From: Leptolinea sp. UBA5366
Lineage (GTDB): Bacteria > Chloroflexota > Anaerolineae > Anaerolineales > Anaerolineaceae
Length of the DNA: 10,379 bases
Reading direction: 5' to 3'
Assembly (NCBI GenBank): GCA_002407845.1
Contig: DHPK01000007.1
Location: forward strand, 3,823-14,201
Shown: positions 6,844 to 10,379 of the stretch, one piece after another
Numbering within the stretch: position 1 is the stretch's first letter
Layout of the letters: every line of letters begins with the position of its first letter
Made by a program: the position numbers and the translations under genes
The notes under the pieces: generated by a model
The model's input: the letters and a program-made list of their open reading frames with translations, nothing else
What the model was told of the DNA's origin: nothing
Database searches by the model: none

Positions 6844-6857
6844 TTTGCAGCTGCAAA
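6844..6857. repeat. 14-bp perfect palindrome between convergent genes
   Basis: TTTGCAGCTGCAAA is a perfect palindrome located 23 nt behind the peptidase stop, in the 233-nt gap between the two convergent transcription units. No T-run or larger hairpin accompanies it, so it is not an evident terminator; no other terminator is seen in this gap for either direction. Confidence 0.5.
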
Positions 6858-7054
6858 GCATTCCCAAATTTCTGGCTCCATCAACGCAAAATAAAACCAC
6901 AACCGGCATCCAGCCATCTCAGATTCGAGTTGGCGGATACGCTGACGATATCAAAATTTTTATTAAGCAGAATTATTTAGACAAGAGGGAGAGAAAATCA
7001 GTTAATCAAGACAATAGCGCTGCATTATCCGTCCGAAGCAAACGCAGCTCAGGC

Positions 7055-7870
7055 TCAGTCCATCCAGCCGCGCAGGCGATAAACTGCAATCCCAATGTAT
7101 TCTTTCAGCGCAGTTTCGAGCGAGCTCATGTTGGACGATTGCGGAATTAGATAGGTGTACCATTTTTTCCAATCCAGACTGGTGAAATTTTTCCAGTCCT
7201 GATCTGAATAACCAAAATCCGTCGGCGCAGGGATGACCTGCAGCCCCTGCTTTTCAAACAATCCGACAGCCCGTGTCATGTGCGTTGCGGAGGTGACCAG
7301 AATGATTTCAGTGACGTCCAGCGTTTTCAACACCGCCGCATCTTCCACTGCCTCCTCATAGGAGTTCAGCGATTTTTCCTGCAGCAGAATCGCATCTTGC
7401 GGTACGCCCACCATGACCGCCACATCAGCCATATCACGCGCGATCGAACGTTTCTCGCCTGACAGCACCTCATAATAAGTGCCGCCGAACAGGAGTTTCT
7501 CTCCATAGCCGTCTTTGAGCAGCTGGGCGCTGTAAAGAATTCTGTCACCCGCGCCGCTGACTTCGACCATCTGACGCGGATATTCTTTCGAATCGGTGCC
7601 GCCGCCCATCACAACGATCACCTGTGCTTTTTTAGATCCGTCAAACGGTGCGTAATTATCCTCGAGAGAGCGATTCAAGAAACCGGATAAAAACGGCGTG
7701 CCGCTGATGAAAAGGACTGCCAGGGCGAACCAAAGCAGTCCTTTCCGCCATTTCGGGCGATTGAAAAGAGCCAACGCCAGAATCAGACTGATAAAGGTGA
7801 TTCCAGCCGGATAAACCAGCGTTGGCAAAAATTTCGATAGATAGACGAACAGACTTTCCCTGCCTCTCAT
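7055..7870 (-). CDS. Membrane-anchored YdcF/ElyC-type DUF218 protein
   Basis: Complete, 271 residues. Two hydrophobic segments lie near 16-36 and 44-62, separated by the short basic loop NRPKWRKG, so the C-terminal domain is probably outside the membrane. The DUF218 domain (about 82-265) shows the family motifs: AQVIVVMGGGTDS (82-94), a gap rich in small residues, SLNSYEEAVEDA (167-178), EIILVTSATHMTRAVGLFEK (188-207) and IPAPTDFG (213-220). Family members include ElyC and SanA, which act in envelope and peptidoglycan precursor metabolism in enterobacteria, and YdcF, which binds SAM; the reaction is generally unresolved. The ATG directly follows the TAA of the upstream LRR gene (0 nt apart) and no separate ribosome binding site is seen, so translation is probably coupled. 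Function in this organism is not known; an envelope role fits the neighbour. Confidence 0.88.
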   Translation of the reverse strand: MRGRESLFVYLSKFLPTLVYPAGITFISLILALALFNRPKWRKGLLWFALAVLFISGTPFLSGFLNRSLEDNYAPFDGSKKAQVIVVMGGGTDSKEYPRQMVEVSGAGDRILYSAQLLKDGYGEKLLFGGTYYEVLSGEKRSIARDMADVAVMVGVPQDAILLQEKSLNSYEEAVEDAAVLKTLDVTEIILVTSATHMTRAVGLFEKQGLQVIPAPTDFGYSDQDWKNFTSLDWKKWYTYLIPQSSNMSSLETALKEYIGIAVYRLRGWMD

Positions 7871-10379
7871 TTATTCAAACAGCCGGATGATCGGTCCGAA
7901 CAGCCAGCGGAAGAAGCGCACGATGAAATTCGGCCGGCTTTCCGGGGTCTCTCCCACAGCCGGGGTTGCGCTGCCCTCGATCACAGGCTGACCGGCAACC
8001 TGCAGCCCGATCGGGCTGCTCTGGAAGATTCGGCCGCCGCCATCTCTTGCCTGAAGCTGGACATAGAATGAACCGCCCTTTAGCAACTGATCAGGAATAG
8101 ACTGAATGTCGAAGGTGCAGGTGGATGCGTTACAAATCTTGGCAGCATCCGTCCATTCCATCGCGAATCCCGGATAAAGCGTGTTGTCTTTTGTCAGATA
8201 GTTGATCATGTAATCTTTCATACCGGTATATTTCCAGGTCATCGGCAGATTATCCGCAGTCATTTTCTCTGATACATAATTGAACTCAAACAGCGTCGCG
8301 GGATTGATTGTCGGCGTCGGTGTCACAGTCGCCTGCGGAACATAAGGCGTCCAAATTGGATAGACATTTCCGCTCGATGCGGTTGGATAGACTGCCGTTG
8401 GGTAGGTGTATCCATAGGTCGGGCGCGGCTGCGCAGTCGGATAATTCCAGATCGGCGGGTAATACTGCCCGGCTGGGGTGGCGGTGCGATACGACCAGTA
8501 ATAAATCGGGGTTGAGGTGTACCACGGGATCGGTGTTGCAGTCACCCAGCGGATCGGTGTTGACGTCACCCAAACCTGCATCGTCGGGCGCGGAGTTGCT
8601 GTCATCACCACGATGATCAGCGGATAAGGCGTCGGTGAGGCGGGCACCAGTGTCGCGGTTGGCACCGGCGTGAAAGTTGAAGTCGGTGTCTGTGTTGGAG
8701 CCGGCGTGTTAGACGGCTGACCTGGCTGCGTTGTGAAGGTGGCAGTTGCCGTCGGCGGAACCGGTGTCGCTGTAAAAGTCGCGGTGCTCGTCGGTGTTGC
8801 AGTTGCCGGAGCGGGGAACTGAACGCCATCGAGGATGGAACCTGTATTCATCACCAGCGCTTCAGCCAGTCTCATATCTACCACTGACAGCGGTTCTCTG
8901 CCTGTATTGTTGCTCAGGTTGAGATAGGTCAGGCTCCGTAATCCGGCAACATAGGCGAAACTGGCTGGAATTTCTCCGCTCAGCGTGTTTCCGGACAGAT
9001 CAAGATGTTCCATGAAGCCGAAACCGAACCAGGATTCTGGAATTGAGCCATCTAAACCGGGTGTTGTATCGATCTCCTGTTTGGACAAGTCTTGATTGAC
9101 AAAGTCACAATATCCTTTATTAACATCATTCAGTAAGTCCGCCTGCTTGGCTGACGTGGTGCGATTATCCGCCACCGATAGGTATTTCAATGCCGCCGAG
9201 GAAGTCAGTTGCGGCAGCGGTCCGGTAAGCAAGTTACCTGACAGATCAAGCTTCTCAAGCGTTGGTATATTCAGAACCTCTGCCGGGATCGTGCCCATCA
9301 ACAACATGTTGGTCATTGAAAGTTCTTTCAGATGGCTCAGTCGGCTCACTTCCGCAGGAATGCTGCAGAAATAGTTTTCTGAATCTAATGCAAGGTTGGT
9401 TACAAATCCTTCCGAATCGCAATCGATTCCGTCCCAGTCACAAACTTCGAAAGTTTTGAACCAATTCGATTTCTGCTGCCAATAGGGCGTCATCCGATTA
9501 AAGATCCGGGTAATGTTTTGCAATTCCTGCTCGTTTACGCCAACAAAACTCGGCGGGGTTGTCGGGCTTGGTTGCGGAGTTTCTGTCGATGCAACAGCCG
9601 TTTCAGTCGGCGCAGGTTGAGTCTCAGTCGGCGCGCTGACCGTTGCGCTCGGAACTGAAGCTGTTTCGGTTTGTGCTACGGAAGCAAGACCTGCCTGAGC
9701 CTGGCTTGTGCCTTCAGCATTGAGTGCCTGCTGGGTCTGCTGCTGTGCAGCTGCGGCTTCGTTTGCTTGCTGCGTCTGTTGTTGCGCTACCGCGGCTTCG
9801 TAAGCCTGCTGGGTCTGCTGCTGTGCAGCTGCGGCTTCGTTTGCTTGCTGCGTCTGCTGCTGTGCGACTGCCGCTTCATAGGCTTGCTGAGTCTGTTGCT
9901 GGGCAACAGTGACTTCGTAAGCCTGCTGGGTCTGCTGTTGGGCTACCACCGCTTCGTATGCCTGCTGCGTCTGTTGCTGGGCAACCGCGGCTTCATATGC
10001 CTGCTGAGTCTGTTGTTGGGCTACCGCGGCTTCGTACGCCTGTTGGGTTTGTTGCTGGGCTACCGCCGCTTCGTATGCCTGTTGGGTTTGCTGTTGAGCA
10101 ACTGCGGCTTCGTATGCTTGCTGCGTCTGTTGTTGGGCTACCGCGGCTTCGTAGGCTTGCTGCGTCTGTTGTTGGGCAACTGCGGCTTCGTAAGCCTGCT
10201 GGGTTTGCTGTTGAGCCACCGCCGCTTCGTAAGCTTGCTGCGTCTGTTGTTGGGCTACCGCGGCTTCGTATGCCTGCTGAGTCTGTTGTTGGGCAACTGC
10301 GGCTTCATACGCCTGCTGGGTTTGCTGTTGGAAAACCATCATCTCGGCTTCGTATGCCTGCTGGGTTTGCTGTTGGAAA
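7871..10379 (-). CDS. Large repeat-rich surface protein with plant-type LRR domain (N terminus outside window)
   Basis: The frame is open through the right edge, so the ATG at 10342 is internal to the repeat tract and the real start and signal peptide lie beyond the window. At least 835 residues are visible. Numbered from the Met at 10342: residues 5-206, fifteen full 13-residue QQQTQQAYEAAVA repeats and a half copy; 207-265, Thr/Pro linker; 273-326, a region like the plant LRR N-cap, with VCDWDGIDCDSEG holding Cys301 and Cys308; 327-480, leucine-rich repeats of the form L-x-x-LDLSGN-x-L-x-G-x-IP; 511-680, Pro/Thr linker with Trp/Tyr-rich repeats; 684-783, a beta-rich domain with a close Cys pair (737, 742); 803-823, tail NFIVRFFRWLFGPIIRLFE. 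No catalytic motif is seen. It is probably an exported adhesion or scaffold protein. First gene of an operon with the YdcF-like gene. Confidence 0.88.
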   Translation of the reverse strand, partial: FQQQTQQAYEAEMMVFQQQTQQAYEAAVAQQQTQQAYEAAVAQQQTQQAYEAAVAQQQTQQAYEAAVAQQQTQQAYEAAVAQQQTQQAYEAAVAQQQTQQAYEAAVAQQQTQQAYEAAVAQQQTQQAYEAAVAQQQTQQAYEAVVAQQQTQQAYEVTVAQQQTQQAYEAAVAQQQTQQANEAAAAQQQTQQAYEAAVAQQQTQQANEAAAAQQQTQQALNAEGTSQAQAGLASVAQTETASVPSATVSAPTETQPAPTETAVASTETPQPSPTTPPSFVGVNEQELQNITRIFNRMTPYWQQKSNWFKTFEVCDWDGIDCDSEGFVTNLALDSENYFCSIPAEVSRLSHLKELSMTNMLLMGTIPAEVLNIPTLEKLDLSGNLLTGPLPQLTSSAALKYLSVADNRTTSAKQADLLNDVNKGYCDFVNQDLSKQEIDTTPGLDGSIPESWFGFGFMEHLDLSGNTLSGEIPASFAYVAGLRSLTYLNLSNNTGREPLSVVDMRLAEALVMNTGSILDGVQFPAPATATPTSTATFTATPVPPTATATFTTQPGQPSNTPAPTQTPTSTFTPVPTATLVPASPTPYPLIIVVMTATPRPTMQVWVTSTPIRWVTATPIPWYTSTPIYYWSYRTATPAGQYYPPIWNYPTAQPRPTYGYTYPTAVYPTASSGNVYPIWTPYVPQATVTPTPTINPATLFEFNYVSEKMTADNLPMTWKYTGMKDYMINYLTKDNTLYPGFAMEWTDAAKICNASTCTFDIQSIPDQLLKGGSFYVQLQARDGGGRIFQSSPIGLQVAGQPVIEGSATPAVGETPESRPNFIVRFFRWLFGPIIRLFE
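7874..7936 (-). other. Aromatic/arginine C-terminal tail of the LRR protein
   Basis: The last 21 residues, RPNFIVRFFRWLFGPIIRLFE and its boundary, are rich in Phe, Trp, Ile and Arg after a flexible Pro/Glu/Thr stretch. It could be an amphipathic helix touching the membrane or an export/sorting tail. It is too short and too charged for a normal transmembrane helix. Confidence 0.4.
8303..8812 (-). repeat. Pro/Thr-rich linker with Trp/Tyr octapeptide repeats
   Basis: About 170 residues of low-complexity sequence made of TATPT/TSTFTPVPT-like blocks. At 8501-8572 three octapeptides follow each other: WVTSTPIR, WVTATPIP and WYTSTPIY. Tyr/Pro-rich sequence (YPTA, YYPPIW) follows. Such linkers are common in secreted Anaerolineae proteins and are often glycosylation targets; glycosylation here is inference. 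Confidence 0.75.
8903..9526 (-). other. Plant-type LRR domain with cysteine-bearing N-cap
   Basis: The N-cap (9365-9526) contains WKTF-like and CDWDGIDCDSEG sequence as in the LRRNT_2 cap of plant receptor kinases (C-x-W-x-G-V-x-C). It is followed (8903-9364) by units matching L-x-x-L-x-x-LDLSGN-x-L-x-G-x-IP: CSIPAEVSRLSHLKELSM, GTIPAEVLNIPTLEKLDL, a GPLPQL unit, GSIPESWFGFGFMEHLDL and GEIPASFAYVAGLRSLTY. A 35-residue insertion with one Cys (near 9090-9160) interrupts the series. Confidence 0.85.
9725..10379 (-). repeat. Tandem 39-bp repeats encoding a 13-residue Gln/Ala unit
   Basis: Fifteen complete units plus a half unit (9725-10330), with one more, differently spaced copy at the window edge. 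The consensus peptide is QQQTQQAYEAAVA. Variants occur at the inner end: AYEAVVA, AYEVTVA and two ANEAAAA copies. Unit length is a multiple of three, so gain or loss of units keeps the frame. Copies differ at many synonymous positions. The unit lacks Pro and Gly and should be helical. Confidence 0.97.

Noticed and set aside
6845..7150. ORF of about 100 codons on the plus strand behind the peptidase gene
   Set aside because: It has no ribosome binding site, overlaps the 3' end of the YdcF-like gene on the other strand and shows no family motif. I also tested it as a frameshifted continuation of the peptidase; it gives no membrane anchor.
8308..8616. Plus-strand ORFs opposite the LRR gene (also at 9096-9374 and 9724-9912)
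   Set aside because: They mirror low-complexity and repeat sequence of the minus-strand gene and have no ribosome binding sites.
9725..10379. Regular 39-bp repeats resembling a CRISPR array
   Set aside because: The units are contiguous, with no unique spacers, and they encode a constant peptide in one frame that continues into the LRR protein.

Overview
The window most likely comes from a member of the Chloroflexota, probably class Anaerolineae. The main reason is the long Pro/Thr linker built from TATPT-like blocks in the large surface protein at the right end, a style I associate with secreted Anaerolineae proteins. The class III fructose-bisphosphatase and the papain-like secreted peptidase fit an anaerobic, fermentative bacterium. 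This assignment is an inference; no taxonomic marker gene is present.

Left part (1-2461): a three-gene operon on the plus strand encodes the C-terminal part of a CrtI/carotenoid-isomerase-like FAD oxidoreductase (cut by the window edge), a long TspO/MBR-type membrane protein, and a small HemG-like flavodoxin. The second and third genes have strong AGGAGG ribosome binding sites and all gaps are about 30 nt. The operon is followed by about 470 nt of AT-rich DNA with small ORFs, a stem-loop, short direct repeats and palindromes. This ends exactly at the 3' end of a minus-strand tRNA-Gln(CUG) gene. The left side is visibly more AT-rich than the right side, so the tRNA 3' end may be the edge of an acquired island.

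Middle part (2533-6821): divergent candidate promoters serve the tRNA and fbp. The fbp gene encodes a complete class III fructose-1,6-bisphosphatase and ends in a textbook intrinsic terminator. A 360-nt spacer with a sigma-54-like -24/-12 sequence then leads into a secreted papain-family (C1A) cysteine peptidase with a lectin-like C-terminal domain. That protein ends in an LPETGF motif but has no membrane anchor.

Right part (7055-10379, minus strand): a two-gene operon whose stop and start codons abut (TAA|ATG). The upstream gene encodes a very large secreted or surface protein whose N terminus lies outside the window. It contains at least 15 full tandem copies of a 13-residue Gln/Ala-rich repeat, a Thr/Pro linker, a plant-type leucine-rich-repeat domain with its cysteine-bearing N-cap, a long Pro/Thr/Trp/Tyr linker, a beta-rich domain and an aromatic/arginine C-terminal tail. 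The downstream gene encodes a membrane-anchored YdcF/ElyC-type DUF218 protein. The two convergent transcription units (peptidase and LRR-ydcF) both encode envelope or extracellular functions. I did not find a defence system, CRISPR array or transposase. The most unusual content is the repeat-LRR protein and the possible tRNA-bordered island.
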